Positions 43,404 through 52,613 of a stretch of DNA of 64,000 bases are shown here, piece after piece; the stretch's first letter is position 1; each line of letters starts with the position of its first letter. A program made the translations under genes and the position numbers. The notes beneath the pieces are model-generated. The model was not told the DNA's origin. It did not search any database and saw only the letters and a program-made list of their open reading frames with translations. This stretch comes from Thermoproteota archaeon (GTDB taxonomy: Archaea > Korarchaeota > Korarchaeia > Korarchaeales > Korarchaeaceae): the NCBI GenBank assembly GCA_026986575.1, contig JALSOH010000009.1, positions 186,001 through 250,000 on the forward strand. Reading direction: 5' to 3'.

Positions 43404-43797
43404 GTTTGGATCTATCATGCATCTCAGAGGGGAATCCGCCTATCAGCCCTCCATCACCAGTTAGGGACTCTCTAGGATGGGTGAGATGCCAGAATCTGGA
43501 TCGATTGCTGAATTATCGCAAATCAGGGTTCGCTCGCCTCCATTCACTTGGACGGATAGGTCCGAACCCCCCATTACGATGAAATAGATCACCAAGCGCG
43601 GAAAGTAAGGCATCACCACTGGTCTCCTATAGGAGACTGTATAAAACGTGCTTCGGGACGATCCAAAGGTTAGGTAGCTGAAGAGAAAAGGTTATATTGG
43701 CTAAGTATGGAGATCCTTACAGGAAAGGCTCTCTCGGAGCCCTCACGTTCGTTTCTCGTCCTCAATATTGAAAATTCTTTTACAGGGGGGTGAGAGG
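43404..43797. other. Intergenic, nothing recognised
   Basis: These 394 bases contain no gene, tRNA or repeat that I can see; the right end carries GGGGGGTGAG before the next start. Confidence 0.5.
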
Positions 43798-44022
43798 TTG
43801 AAGACTAGGCTCGTCAGGGGTCTAGTGAGATTGCCTAGCGATGTGCTCGAAGCTCTGGGGTGGAGGGAGGGCATGGTCGTTAGGATAGAGGCTGACGGGG
43901 ATAAGGTGGTGATAAGACCAGCCTTCCCCACCAGCTGCACGGGGTGGTCGGCTGACGCAAGCCCTCCACCCTCATCACTTCATCTAGTAAGAGTCACACA
44001 TCAATTCCCTCAGCCGATGTAA
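43798..44022 (+). CDS. Orphan AbrB-like DNA-binding protein
   Basis: At 74 aa from TTG 43798, the AbrB-type strand TRLVRGLVRLPSDVLEALGWREGMVVRIEADGDKVVIRP fills the first half; the rest is a Pro/Ser-rich tail. A GGGGGGTGAG ribosome-binding-like sequence precedes the TTG. There is no PIN gene next to it. It may be an orphan antitoxin or a simple regulator. Confidence 0.55.
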   Translation: MKTRLVRGLVRLPSDVLEALGWREGMVVRIEADGDKVVIRPAFPTSCTGWSADASPPPSSLHLVRVTHQFPQPM

Positions 44023-44285
44023 ATAAAGTGTTCCCAATATACGAGTTAGGAGGATCTGTATTGAGGGAACAAAGCCATTCCATGCAAAGGGAAATCTCTA
44101 GCATAGGTCCACTCATTTGGATTAATAAATATATTTTCATATGTAATAATAATTATTGTTATATTACATTTAGATTATTTCTATCCCTAATAAAGCTAAA
44201 CGCAGTTCTATCTAAATTAAATTTCCAAAAATGCTGTTATAACATAATCTATTTAAGCATTCCAAGGAAGCGGTCGAGGGAGATC

Positions 44286-45461
44286 ATGAGAAAGGTCCTA
44301 ATTCTAGGTGGTGGTCCGGTAGGATCTATGGTCGCCAATAAACTCTCCCGCGAGTTTAGAAGGGAGATAGCTAAGGGTGAGCTCGAGGTAACTCTTTTGG
44401 ACAAAAGTTCAATGGGCATCAACAGGGCTGGCTTCACATTCATTCCCTTTGGTTACTACGCCTCGGACGATCTGGTCAGGCCCATCAGATCCTACATAAG
44501 CCCCAGAGTAAAGACATATTTGGGCGAATATTTCAAAGTTACCGACGTGGACTTGGGAGAGAGAAGAGTGAAGACCAAAGGAGGCAAGGTCTTCGAGTAT
44601 GACTACCTTTTAATAAGTACTGGTGCAAGTTTCGATCCTACTTCCGTGCCTGGAATGAGGAGACACTTCAATAGCTTCTACACGAGTCTAGAAGACTCCA
44701 TATCGTTAGGAAGAAAGATAAGGGAGATGGATGGTGGTAACATCGTCATCTTAACGCCTAAGATGCCGATAACGTGTCCTGGCGCTCCGAGCAAGTTTAC
44801 CGTGATTCTCGATGATTACCTCAGGTCGTTTAAAGAGAGGGAAAAGTTCAAGATCACGTACCTGTGGCCAGTACCTAACATAGGTCCCCCAGCTTACAAC
44901 GAGAACATAACAAGGAACTTGAAAGAAAGGGAAATAAAAGATGTGAGGGACTTCAAGCTTGTTGAGGTCGATGAGAAGAGAAAGCTGGTAGTGGGTGAGG
45001 ATGGAGAGTACTCCTATGATCTCCTCATAACCATACCACCTCACATGGGATCGTTGAAGGGACTAAGCATAGCTGATGAGGAAGGATGGGTTCCCAACGA
45101 CAAATTCACTCTCCAATACAGGGGACCCGCTGGCAATTACGACGAAGTTTACGTGGCTGGAGACGCTGGGTCCAAGAGCCTGCTTAAGACCGGAGTTACC
45201 TCTCACTTCCAAGCTCTTGTAGTGGGGGAAAACATAGCTAGGGACCTTCAAGGCGTAGAGGATAAGGTCTACTACAGAGGACACATGGGATGTCCCTATG
45301 TGGAGGAGGCACCGAGTCCGAACAGTAGAGGCAAGGGGATGCTAGCGGTCTGGAAATACGGTGTGCCTCTTAATCCCTTTAGACCTGCTAGATCCGGGTG
45401 GAAGATTTACAGGATGTACTACTACCTTTTCTGGGATACTACTGCTAAGGCCCTGCTATGA
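44286..45461 (+). CDS. SQR-like FAD-dependent oxidoreductase
   Basis: This 391-aa pyridine-nucleotide-disulfide-type flavoprotein has the FAD motif VLILGGGPVGSMVANKL, the LLISTGASFDP strand, TCPGAPSKFTVILDDYL with a catalytic-type Cys, and VYVAGDAGSKSLLKTG near the C-terminus. It resembles sulfide:quinone reductases and related type-II NADH dehydrogenases. The coding part starts at ATG 44286; the long upstream frame is AT-rich non-coding DNA with TATA-like CTATTTAAG near 44250. DUF1641 follows 12 bases downstream, a common pairing. Confidence 0.82.
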   Translation: MRKVLILGGGPVGSMVANKLSREFRREIAKGELEVTLLDKSSMGINRAGFTFIPFGYYASDDLVRPIRSYISPRVKTYLGEYFKVTDVDLGERRVKTKGGKVFEYDYLLISTGASFDPTSVPGMRRHFNSFYTSLEDSISLGRKIREMDGGNIVILTPKMPITCPGAPSKFTVILDDYLRSFKEREKFKITYLWPVPNIGPPAYNENITRNLKEREIKDVRDFKLVEVDEKRKLVVGEDGEYSYDLLITIPPHMGSLKGLSIADEEGWVPNDKFTLQYRGPAGNYDEVYVAGDAGSKSLLKTGVTSHFQALVVGENIARDLQGVEDKVYYRGHMGCPYVEEAPSPNSRGKGMLAVWKYGVPLNPFRPARSGWKIYRMYYYLFWDTTAKALL

Positions 45462-45473
45462 GGAGGTGATCCC

Positions 45474-45830
45474 ATGAGTGTGAAGATTATGGGTTTGTCT
45501 GAGGAAGATTTAAACACCCTCTCCGATATGTTGACTCTCTATCGTCTACTAATGGACATGATGAACGATCAGGTCATTGAAGAGTTGAGTAAACAGCTCT
45601 CTGTTTTAGCCAGGCTCCTGAACGGATTGATAAGCAGTGATCTCCCATCACTAATTGAGAGAGCGTTGCAAGATCCTGAGCTTGATAGGGCCCTGATTGA
45701 TCCGCCCAAGATGGGACTCTCTGGCCTCCTTGGGGCTCTAAGAGATGAGGATTTTCAGAGAGGATTAGGCATAGCTGTTGAGCTGCTGAAGGCTTTGGGA
45801 AGGGCTTCTAAGGGGATGGAAGAGGTTTAA
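45474..45830 (+). CDS. DUF1641-family protein
   Basis: This 118-aa helical protein matches DUF1641 (SDMLTLYRLLMDMMNDQVIEELSKQLSVLARLLNGL, LGALRDEDFQRGLGIAVELLKALG). DUF1641 genes often follow SQR or formate dehydrogenase genes. The role is unknown, perhaps in electron-transfer complexes. It has GAGGTGAT before the ATG and is 12 bases from the SQR-like gene. Confidence 0.75.
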   Translation: MSVKIMGLSEEDLNTLSDMLTLYRLLMDMMNDQVIEELSKQLSVLARLLNGLISSDLPSLIERALQDPELDRALIDPPKMGLSGLLGALRDEDFQRGLGIAVELLKALGRASKGMEEV

Positions 45831-46111
45831 TTCCCGCTGTAGAACGGTCACCCCTTCCTTCTTTTTGAAACCGTTAAAATTGCCCTCCTACTGAACATCC
45901 AAAATGCGCGACACTAGGCAAGGCCTCCCTGTGAGGAAAGTTTTTCAGAGAACTGGAGCTATATACTAGAATGTTTAACGAGATTCGCCCTACTCGCGCG
46001 ATCCGAATTTGCTTGCGCTCCATGAGATGTTTAGTGTTTAAGGAAGAATGATTGAAACGTCTTCATAAATGATTAATTATCTTATAATCCTTACTCTCTA
46101 ATTGGGGGAAG

Positions 46112-46888
46112 ATGAGAGTAAGGGAGTTCATGAGTAGAGATCCGCTAGTGGTGAGTCCCGATATCACGGTAGCTGAGGCACTGGAGCGGATGAGCGAGAG
46201 AGATGTCTGGAGTCCGATCGTTCTGAAGGAAGGCGAGATTATTGGATTTCTTACGGAGAGGGATGTAATGACCGGAATAATCGCAGCTAGGCTGACTCCT
46301 CACCAAGTAAAAGTGGAGGATGTCATGAGCAGGAGATATGGGGTGCTCAGGCCGGACGAGACGGTGGCCGATGCTGCTAGGGCGATGATGAAGGTGAAGG
46401 CCAGGCTCGTGGTGCTAGATAATGGACAGCTTGCTGGCGTCGTTACGGCAGCTGACATAGTGAGGGCATACGCTGAGACCACCACGACAAGTCCTCCTCT
46501 GAAACCCTACGCCACATGGGAGGTCCTGAAGATCCATTCTCAGGCCAGTGTCAGGGAGGCCGTTAGGATAATGAAGGCGGAGAGAGTTGGTAGCCTCTTG
46601 GTAGAGGAGGAGAGAAAAATCAGGGGCATATTCACCGAGAGGGACGCAGTGAAGAGGTTCCTTGTAGGTGGAGGTGATCCCTGTGATCCGGTCGGCCGGT
46701 ACTCCACCTATGATCTCGTGACCCTAGATGCAGGCGCCACACTAGTTGATGCTGCGAGGTTGATGGCCAGTTCGAGGATAAAGAGGCTCCCCCTCACCTC
46801 TGAGGGAGAGGTAAGGGGAATAATAACGGCTAGGGATGTGGTGGAAGCCATATGGCGGATGACGACGGAGGAGGAGCTGGTGCCCTGA
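46112..46888 (+). CDS. Four-CBS-domain protein
   Basis: The 258-aa protein is two Bateman modules, each with two CBS units: VREFMSRDPLVVSPDITVAEALERM, VEDVMSRRYGVLRPDETVADAARAMM, VLKIHSQASVREAVRIMK and YSTYDLVTLDAGATLVDAARLM. Each pair ends with GxxTxxD-type residues (FLTERDV, VVTAADI, IFTERDA, IITARDV). CBS modules bind adenosine nucleotides and regulate partners. A TATA box (CTTATAAT, 46079-46086) and a GGGGGAAG site precede the ATG. The 3' end overlaps the TusA-like gene. Confidence 0.88.
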   Translation: MRVREFMSRDPLVVSPDITVAEALERMSERDVWSPIVLKEGEIIGFLTERDVMTGIIAARLTPHQVKVEDVMSRRYGVLRPDETVADAARAMMKVKARLVVLDNGQLAGVVTAADIVRAYAETTTTSPPLKPYATWEVLKIHSQASVREAVRIMKAERVGSLLVEEERKIRGIFTERDAVKRFLVGGGDPCDPVGRYSTYDLVTLDAGATLVDAARLMASSRIKRLPLTSEGEVRGIITARDVVEAIWRMTTEEELVP

Positions 46889-47157
46889 GGTCATCCCAGC
46901 TCCAATCCCTGAAGGGTATCAAGGTGGTCGGAAAGGTAGTTATGACCAGGCGGCAGTACAAGTGCAACTACGTCCCGCTCGTGAAACTTGCCAGCCTCCT
47001 CACCAAGCTAAAGGAGGGAGAAGGGATACTCGTGGCTATCGAGACTGCTAGATTTAGTATAGAATCAGTTGCAGCCCTGGCGAAGGCTTACGGGGCGAAG
47101 ATAGAGGCCCTGTCATCTGAAGAGGGGCTGGTCACCCTACTCATTAGGAAGGGTTGA
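46852..47157 (+). CDS. TusA-like small protein with atypical Cys motif
   Basis: At 101 aa, residues about 34-100 resemble TusA/SirA: QYKCNYVPLVKLASLLTKLKEGEGILVAI, ESVAALAKAYGAKIEAL. The family motif CPxP is replaced by CNYVP, with the Cys kept but the first Pro missing. TusA carries persulfide sulfur between desulfurases and acceptors, and the SufS and YeeE/YedE genes are close. The overlap with the CBS gene is 37 bases; an internal ATG at about residue 31 is another possible start. The sulfur role is inferred. Confidence 0.5.
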   Translation: MADDDGGGAGALRSSQLQSLKGIKVVGKVVMTRRQYKCNYVPLVKLASLLTKLKEGEGILVAIETARFSIESVAALAKAYGAKIEALSSEEGLVTLLIRKG

Positions 47158-47178
47158 AGGTTTATAGCAGCATTACTC

Positions 47179-47817
47179 GTGAATCGGCCGGATGATGTAG
47201 ATCGTTTTAACATTCCCCTTCCACTCTCACTGATGCATCTTGGAGATTACATCTTCCTCCTGCTGACTGCGGTCATGGGGATTGCGGACTTCATCCCCAC
47301 ACTCCTATACTGGATTCAATCCTTGATGAGTAAGGGTGTCGCTAGGGCCCTAAATGCACCCATAGCCAAAAGGAACTGGCTGGACCGGATCTTTACGATC
47401 ATTTGGGTTGCTGTAGGAGCCGTCAGCCTGCTGGTGAGTAGACCTCCGTCTATCTACACCCTGTTCGTCTTCCTGGCCTTCAAGGGGGGCGCTGACCTAG
47501 GTGCCAAGGTCCTCTACAGCATCCACGACTTCAGGGTACTCAAAGCTGGAACCCCCATGAGGGGAGCACTGCTCATGGCTGTCCTGGTGGCAGCACTACC
47601 CAGCATCATCTTCCTATTGACTTGGAAGCTCTTCTATCAGCTCCTCCTGAACGTGAGCGCCGGTCTTCTCGGGGCCTCGGTCTCCAGAGTCTCGTTGTAT
47701 CTATGGCTTGCTGGGATGGTCTTCGGTGCTGTTTTCGGTGCTCTCAGGTCCCGAGGAGAGGGAGGCATCCTCTTGAGGGGTGAGTTGGCTTTGGTGATGG
47801 GCTCCGTGTTTCTCTGA
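47179..47817 (+). CDS. Membrane protein of unknown function
   Basis: This 212-aa protein has about five hydrophobic segments (YIFLLLTAVMGIADFIPTLLYWI, IFTIIWVAVGAVSLLVS, LLMAVLVAALPSIIFLLTWKLF). No family is recognised. GTG 47179 or ATG 47233 may be the start. It lies between the TusA-like and SufS-type genes. Confidence 0.6.
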   Translation: MNRPDDVDRFNIPLPLSLMHLGDYIFLLLTAVMGIADFIPTLLYWIQSLMSKGVARALNAPIAKRNWLDRIFTIIWVAVGAVSLLVSRPPSIYTLFVFLAFKGGADLGAKVLYSIHDFRVLKAGTPMRGALLMAVLVAALPSIIFLLTWKLFYQLLLNVSAGLLGASVSRVSLYLWLAGMVFGAVFGALRSRGEGGILLRGELALVMGSVFL

Positions 47818-47869
47818 CCGAAAGGTTTTCAGCCTCTCCCTTCGAAAACTATCGTTGTAGGTGTGGCTC

Positions 47870-49087
47870 ATGGACTTGGGTGTGAGGGAGGACTTCCCAA
47901 TCCTACGAATTGAGGTTAACGGTCATCCTCTCATCTACTTCGATAACGCTGCCACAACCCAGAGGCCCATCCAGGTAATAAACGCCATAAAGGAATTTTA
48001 TGAGACCCTCAATGCCAACGTCCACAGGGGGATACACTACCTGAGCAGGGAGGCATCTGAACTCTACGAGGGGGCCCACGAGACCTTATCCAAGTTCATA
48101 AATGCCGACTTCGATGAGGTGGTCTTCACATCTAACACCACGGAGTCCATAAACATGGTGGCATGGGGCTGGGCCATTCATCACCTGGGGGAGGGGGACA
48201 GAATAGTCACCACGGTGATGGAGCATCACAGCAACATGCTACCTTGGAGAACGATAGCCGAGTTGACCGGGGCCGAGGTGGTCTACGCCGATGTGGATGA
48301 GGAGGGAATGCCCCTCATGGACGAACTTGAATCCTTGATAGACGAGAGGACCAAGATTGTGGCTATATCGGGCATGTCCAATGTGACTGGTGCGATTCCC
48401 GACGTTGAGAGGGCCGTCAGGGCCGCTCATCAGGTAGATGCTATCGTGGTGCTCGACGGCGCCCAGATGGTGCCTCACATGCCTGTCGATGTAAGGAAGC
48501 TGGATACGGATTTCCTAGCATTTTCGGGCCATAAGATGCTCGGGCCAACCGGCACGGGAGTCCTCTACGGGAAGAGAGATCTCCTAGAGGAGATGAGACC
48601 GGCTAGGCCCGGAGGGGGTACGATAAGGGATGTCACGCTCGAGGGGGTGGAGTGGGCCGAGCTGCCGTGGAAGCATGAAGGTGGAACTCCCAACATAGCT
48701 GGGGGCATAGGGCTAGCCGAGGCTGCTAGGTACCTCATGAGGGTGGGCATGGACAGGATAAGGGAGCACGAGAAGGAGCTCACTAATAAGGGGATGGAAC
48801 TGCTCTCTGAGATGGAGGGTGTGATCGTCTACGGTCCTAGAGATGTGGAGAGGAGAGGAGGCATCCTCACGTTCAACGTTGAGGGTATGGATCCCCATAT
48901 GGTAGGAGCTCTGCTTGACGCTCGGGGGGTAGCTGTCAGGACCGGGTTGCACTGCGCTCATCCACTACACAGGCGACTGGGAGCTGAAGATGGCACCGTG
49001 AGGGCCAGTCTCTACCTGTACAACACCATGGAGGAGGTTGAGAGGTTCGCCAGCATCCTCAGATCCATCGTTGAGGGAGGGTGGTAA
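47870..49087 (+). CDS. SufS/CsdA-type cysteine desulfurase
   Basis: The 405-aa class-V aminotransferase-fold enzyme has YFDNAATTQRP, EVVFTSNTTESINMVAWGW, TVMEHHSNMLPWR, VVLDGAQMVPHMPVDV, the PLP-lysine motif FLAFSGHKMLGPTGTGVLYG and a catalytic-Cys loop RTGLHCAHPLHRRLG. It releases sulfur from cysteine as a persulfide for Fe-S clusters and thiolation. It is group II (SufS-like) by motif. ATG 47870 is preferred over GTG 47861. No SufBCD genes are adjacent. Confidence 0.9.
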   Translation: MDLGVREDFPILRIEVNGHPLIYFDNAATTQRPIQVINAIKEFYETLNANVHRGIHYLSREASELYEGAHETLSKFINADFDEVVFTSNTTESINMVAWGWAIHHLGEGDRIVTTVMEHHSNMLPWRTIAELTGAEVVYADVDEEGMPLMDELESLIDERTKIVAISGMSNVTGAIPDVERAVRAAHQVDAIVVLDGAQMVPHMPVDVRKLDTDFLAFSGHKMLGPTGTGVLYGKRDLLEEMRPARPGGGTIRDVTLEGVEWAELPWKHEGGTPNIAGGIGLAEAARYLMRVGMDRIREHEKELTNKGMELLSEMEGVIVYGPRDVERRGGILTFNVEGMDPHMVGALLDARGVAVRTGLHCAHPLHRRLGAEDGTVRASLYLYNTMEEVERFASILRSIVEGGW

Positions 49088-49126
49088 TCTTTATCTAAAC
49101 TTGTTTCTTATAACAATGGTGAATTA

Positions 49127-49582
49127 ATGATAGGCGTCGGATCCGAGGCACCCGACTTTACTCTCCCCGATCAGTTCGGCGAGGAAGTGAGCCTCTCGAA
49201 CTTCAGGGGAAAGAGGGTCGTTATATCCTTTCATCCACTCGCTTGGACGAGCGTCTGTGAGGAGCAGGTGAGGGATCTCGAAAGCCTCCACAGTGAGCTG
49301 ACGGAACTCAATGCTGTAGCCCTGAGTATAAGCGTGGATCCCGTTCCCACGAAGAGGGCGTGGGCCAAGCACATGGGCGTGGTGAAGACACCCCTACTAT
49401 CGGACTTCTGGCCCCATGGAGAGACTGCTCGCGCGTACGGGCTGTTCGATGAGGAGAGGGGGATCTCAGGAAGAGCTGTTGTGGTTGTCGACGAGGAGGG
49501 CAGGGTGATCTACGCTAGGGAATATCCCCTTAGGGAGAAGCCAGATATGAGGGAGGTCCTCGAGTTCCTCAGGTCCAAGTGA
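49127..49582 (+). CDS. Peroxiredoxin (AhpC/TSA family, AhpE/BCP-like)
   Basis: This 151-aa thioredoxin-fold protein has ISFHPLAWTSVCEEQVRDLESL, with the peroxidatic Cys in the P-x(3)-T-x(2)-C motif, PDFTLPDQFGEEVSLSNFRGKRVVI and GLFDEERGISGRAVVVVDEEGRV. No clear resolving Cys is seen, suggesting 1-Cys chemistry. It probably removes hydrogen peroxide or organic peroxides. It follows the desulfurase by 39 bases. Confidence 0.9.
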   Translation: MIGVGSEAPDFTLPDQFGEEVSLSNFRGKRVVISFHPLAWTSVCEEQVRDLESLHSELTELNAVALSISVDPVPTKRAWAKHMGVVKTPLLSDFWPHGETARAYGLFDEERGISGRAVVVVDEEGRVIYAREYPLREKPDMREVLEFLRSK

Positions 49583-49787
49583 CGCGGTCAGCGCCCTTAG
49601 GAGGACGGGGTGATCTCCACCAGAAGCAACTCCCCATCCCGAACTCGCTTGATCGATTCAATGATCTTCAATTAGTTCGTCCGAGGCCGTTTCCGTGCAG
49701 GCCGTGCGTATCCGACTGTACTCAAGTGCAAATAAGACAGATGCCTGCTTATAAACAGCGTAATATCGTCAAGTGCCTAGTGAGATT

Positions 49788-51377
49788 ATGAGCTTCCTGA
49801 AGAAGCAGTGGCCTTGGTGGACCGCCGGTGTACTGACCGGCCTTGCTGAGGCCATAAATTACTGGTTCCTCCCCTTAGGGCACCCTAAGCACAAGTTCAT
49901 AGGCGTGACTTCAGGAATGGCTAGGATGCTGGCCGGCTTGGAGGCCAGGCTCACGGGGCACAGCCTAATCGCCACCAAACCGGACTACCAGCCCGACATA
50001 CAGTGGGTGATACTAGGTGCTATTCTGACGGGGCTTGTTCTGGCCTACCTAGAGGAGGACATAAGGAGCTGGGTGAGGTATCCCAAGGGCTTCCTCGTAT
50101 TCACCGCTCTAGGAGCCTTCATGTTCGCTTGGGGCACCAGGGTTGCAGGAGGGTGTACGCTGCACCACCTCCTAGGAGGCTGGGCGGCGATGAATGTGAA
50201 GAGTTTCGTGGTGATGATCACCGCGACGATTGCAGCAGGGATAGGCATAATGATAATGAGCAAGTTCGGACTGGTCCAGTACTTCAAGTCCCAGGACACC
50301 AAGTGGTACGTGGAGGATGCGAAGAAGAGGGGATGGGCTGATGGCCTTACATTGGACTTCAACTACAACCCAGGGAGGGATTGGCTGAGGGTCCTGCTCT
50401 ATGCGTTCTGGGCTGTTTTCGCGCTGGTCATACTAGCCAACGCCCTGTTCGGCATTGACTATGCTGTCCAGATGGGATGGGCAGAGAGCTTGGCCAAGAC
50501 CAAGATAGCGAAGCACATGCTCACACCTCAGAACCTGCCCAACATAATCATGCTAATGGTGGTCGGTGGTCTCCTTGGTGCAAGCGTGGCCAAGACCGGA
50601 ATAGGTACTGAGTGCGCCGTTTTGAACGCGGAGATGGGTCCCATAATAGAGAAGGACGAGTTGAAGTTCGCGAGGAGATGGAAGATGCCCTACTCGATAA
50701 GGACCATATTCATGGGGATGCAACCCTTCACCGCCCTCGCGGTTCACATAATCATAGCGAGCACGGCGTTTTTCGTGGGCTTTGCCCTCTTCGGTATCAT
50801 GGAAGGCCATCACTGGGCCACGAAGGAGTTCGCAGAGGCCTTCGCCCGCGCCACCGGTTTGGAGTTCCACAAGACGGGTGTGGCCATAAGGGAGATGACT
50901 ACCCTACCGATGGACATATTCGGCGGCTTCCTCTTGGGGATGGGCACCGTGTTCATGCTGGGGTGCGAGTTCAGGAACTACGGAAGGACAGGTCTCCTCT
51001 ACATAACTGGACTACTGATATGGCCGTTCTTCTATCTAGGTTACCTGCCTTACACCCTTGCTAGAGACTTCTGGGATGGTCTGATGGCTTGCTGCTCTTA
51101 CTCCCCGACCACGTTCCTGCCAGCGCTCATAACCATGGACAGAACTGGGCAGATAGTGGTGTGGGCCCTGTACATCCTGCTCTGGGTGGCTTTGCTGGTG
51201 TGGGCCCTCAGGTTTGGGGCCAAGAAGCTCGGCGTCTCTGTGAAGGACTTACTCACTAAGAACTCCGAAGAGCTCTACATTCAGAGGATAAAGCTTCTCC
51301 AAGAGAGAGATCCTAAGTACTTCGAGGAGCTCGGCAGGGTGGAGAGGGAGCTAGCCAAGGAGGCAGCTTCCCTCTGA
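49788..51377 (+). CDS. YeeE/YedE-family sulfur-compound transporter
   Basis: At 529 aa, the protein is polytopic with many hydrophobic segments and the conserved Cys motifs of YeeE/YedE (TsuA-type) proteins: RVAGGCTLHHLLGGWAAM, TGIGTECAVLNAE and MLGCEFRNYGRTGLL. In the TsuA structure such Cys residues relay thiosulfate. It probably imports thiosulfate or a similar reduced sulfur species, passing it to the TusA-like/SufS system upstream. ATG 49788 is preferred over GTG 49773. A T-rich stretch at 51386-51399 may end the transcript. Confidence 0.82.
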   Translation: MSFLKKQWPWWTAGVLTGLAEAINYWFLPLGHPKHKFIGVTSGMARMLAGLEARLTGHSLIATKPDYQPDIQWVILGAILTGLVLAYLEEDIRSWVRYPKGFLVFTALGAFMFAWGTRVAGGCTLHHLLGGWAAMNVKSFVVMITATIAAGIGIMIMSKFGLVQYFKSQDTKWYVEDAKKRGWADGLTLDFNYNPGRDWLRVLLYAFWAVFALVILANALFGIDYAVQMGWAESLAKTKIAKHMLTPQNLPNIIMLMVVGGLLGASVAKTGIGTECAVLNAEMGPIIEKDELKFARRWKMPYSIRTIFMGMQPFTALAVHIIIASTAFFVGFALFGIMEGHHWATKEFAEAFARATGLEFHKTGVAIREMTTLPMDIFGGFLLGMGTVFMLGCEFRNYGRTGLLYITGLLIWPFFYLGYLPYTLARDFWDGLMACCSYSPTTFLPALITMDRTGQIVVWALYILLWVALLVWALRFGAKKLGVSVKDLLTKNSEELYIQRIKLLQERDPKYFEELGRVERELAKEAASL

Positions 51378-51385
51378 ACACCTTC

Positions 51386-51400
51386 CTTTTACCTTTTTAT
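51386..51400 (+). terminator. T-rich termination signal
   Basis: TTCCTTTTACCTTTTT follows the YeeE/YedE stop and has no clear stem; archaeal terminators are often simple T-runs. Confidence 0.4.
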
Positions 51401-51428
51401 CTGACCATCCTTGCTGAGAGGGAGTTGG

Positions 51429-51968
51429 ATGGAGGTAAAGGCCATCTGGTTGAGGAGGCTCGCGGACATTTCGGGGATGATGGCCTTCTTCCCGCTGCTG
51501 TCCCTGATATCCTACGTATCCGAACTGGTTGGACTGACCTTGGCGCTCCACCTCTACTTGACACTCACCGTCGCATTAGCTTCAATATTTCTCTGGAAGG
51601 TCAGGTGGCCGGATCCACGGAGGACCACGCTCTCGGCTCTGGTGATGGGCCTGAGCGCGGTCCTACTGATCGCCGCCCTAGTCCCAAATACACATTCCGG
51701 GATGATGTCCAACTTGGGCACCGTCGCTTCCATGCTCGTGATGGGGTTATACGCCCATAGCGTTGCTAGAGTGACCGGCATCAGGAAGTTGGATAGATTT
51801 GGAGGTCTGGTCGTTCTGGGGTCATTCCTCATCGTGATAAGGGAAAGCTTGATTGTCCTGATCGCGCTGCTCCTCCTCAGCTTGGGATTAGGAGGGATAA
51901 GTCAGTATCTCAGGATGGTTCTGGCCCTATCCAAGCAGGGAGGTTGGAAAGGAGCGAGTGGGGGCTGA
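51429..51968 (+). CDS. Membrane protein of unknown function
   Basis: This 179-aa protein has about five hydrophobic spans (MMAFFPLLSLISYVSELVGLTLALHLYL, ALVMGLSAVLLIAALVP, FGGLVVLGSFLIVI). Its sequence resembles that of the next gene (similar length and span positions), so the two could be tandem paralogues. No family is recognised. ATG 51429 is chosen over 51411 because GAGGGAG precedes it. Confidence 0.55.
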   Translation: MEVKAIWLRRLADISGMMAFFPLLSLISYVSELVGLTLALHLYLTLTVALASIFLWKVRWPDPRRTTLSALVMGLSAVLLIAALVPNTHSGMMSNLGTVASMLVMGLYAHSVARVTGIRKLDRFGGLVVLGSFLIVIRESLIVLIALLLLSLGLGGISQYLRMVLALSKQGGWKGASGG

Positions 51969-52061
51969 GCCAAGATCTAGGGAATGGTGGAGATGCAACC
52001 AAAGATAGCCTGAGGATGTCCCCTCTTTGCTTTTTATTATACTAGGGGGTATGGGATTAGA

Positions 52062-52583
52062 ATGGATCCTCTGGAGCACATGTCAGCCGCGCTTATGATG
52101 GCCTCTCTCTATCCAGTGCTGGTCGTCGTTGCGGTCCTCATGATAAGCCTGCCCGTGTTGGCCATAGTTGAGATGTACTTCCTCATCACCTTCCTCTACC
52201 TCTCCGCATCCACTTACATGACGGGGAAATCCTTGGGTTCCAAGAGGCTCACCGTCTACTCCTCACTCGTGATCCTAGTCTTGGCAGTAAGTGAGATAGC
52301 TATATGGATTGTCAGACCTTCGGAGATCACGGGTCTATCTGTCCTCCTATCCAAGGCGGTGGTCTACCTGCTCACTGGTTCGTCCCTCATGCTCCTGTCC
52401 TCGCTGCTCCGAATAGACAGGTTGAAGATCCAAGGGCTCGTGGTAGTCGTGGGAAGCGGCCTGGTAGTGATCCCCTATCCGATCTCTGCCATCACCGGCC
52501 TCGTACTCATGTTCTTGGGATGCTGGTCATCCTCGCATCTAATAGCGATGACTCGAGGGAAGGCACGAGAAGGGGAGCAGTAA
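52062..52583 (+). CDS. Membrane protein of unknown function
   Basis: This 173-aa protein has five or six hydrophobic spans (PVLVVVAVLMISLPVLAIVEMYFLITFLYL, LTVYSSLVILVLAVSEIAIWIV, IQGLVVVVGSGLVVI). It may be a diverged relative of the preceding gene. It ends 30 bases before the ZIP transporter. Confidence 0.55.
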   Translation: MDPLEHMSAALMMASLYPVLVVVAVLMISLPVLAIVEMYFLITFLYLSASTYMTGKSLGSKRLTVYSSLVILVLAVSEIAIWIVRPSEITGLSVLLSKAVVYLLTGSSLMLLSSLLRIDRLKIQGLVVVVGSGLVVIPYPISAITGLVLMFLGCWSSSHLIAMTRGKAREGEQ

Positions 52584-52613
52584 GGCTTATCCGGTCTTGG
52601 GAGGGGTGGTCCC

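Noticed and set aside
44028-44285. N-terminal extension of the SQR-like flavoprotein
   Set aside because: The extra 86 codons are AT-rich and lie before the FAD-binding start; ATG 44286 starts exactly where family members start.
5843-46111. tRNA or C/D-box RNA genes in the gene-free gaps
   Set aside because: I scanned the gaps by eye for the GGTTCRA T-loop and for RTGATGA/CTGA boxes and saw no convincing set; a covariance-model search would be decisive.
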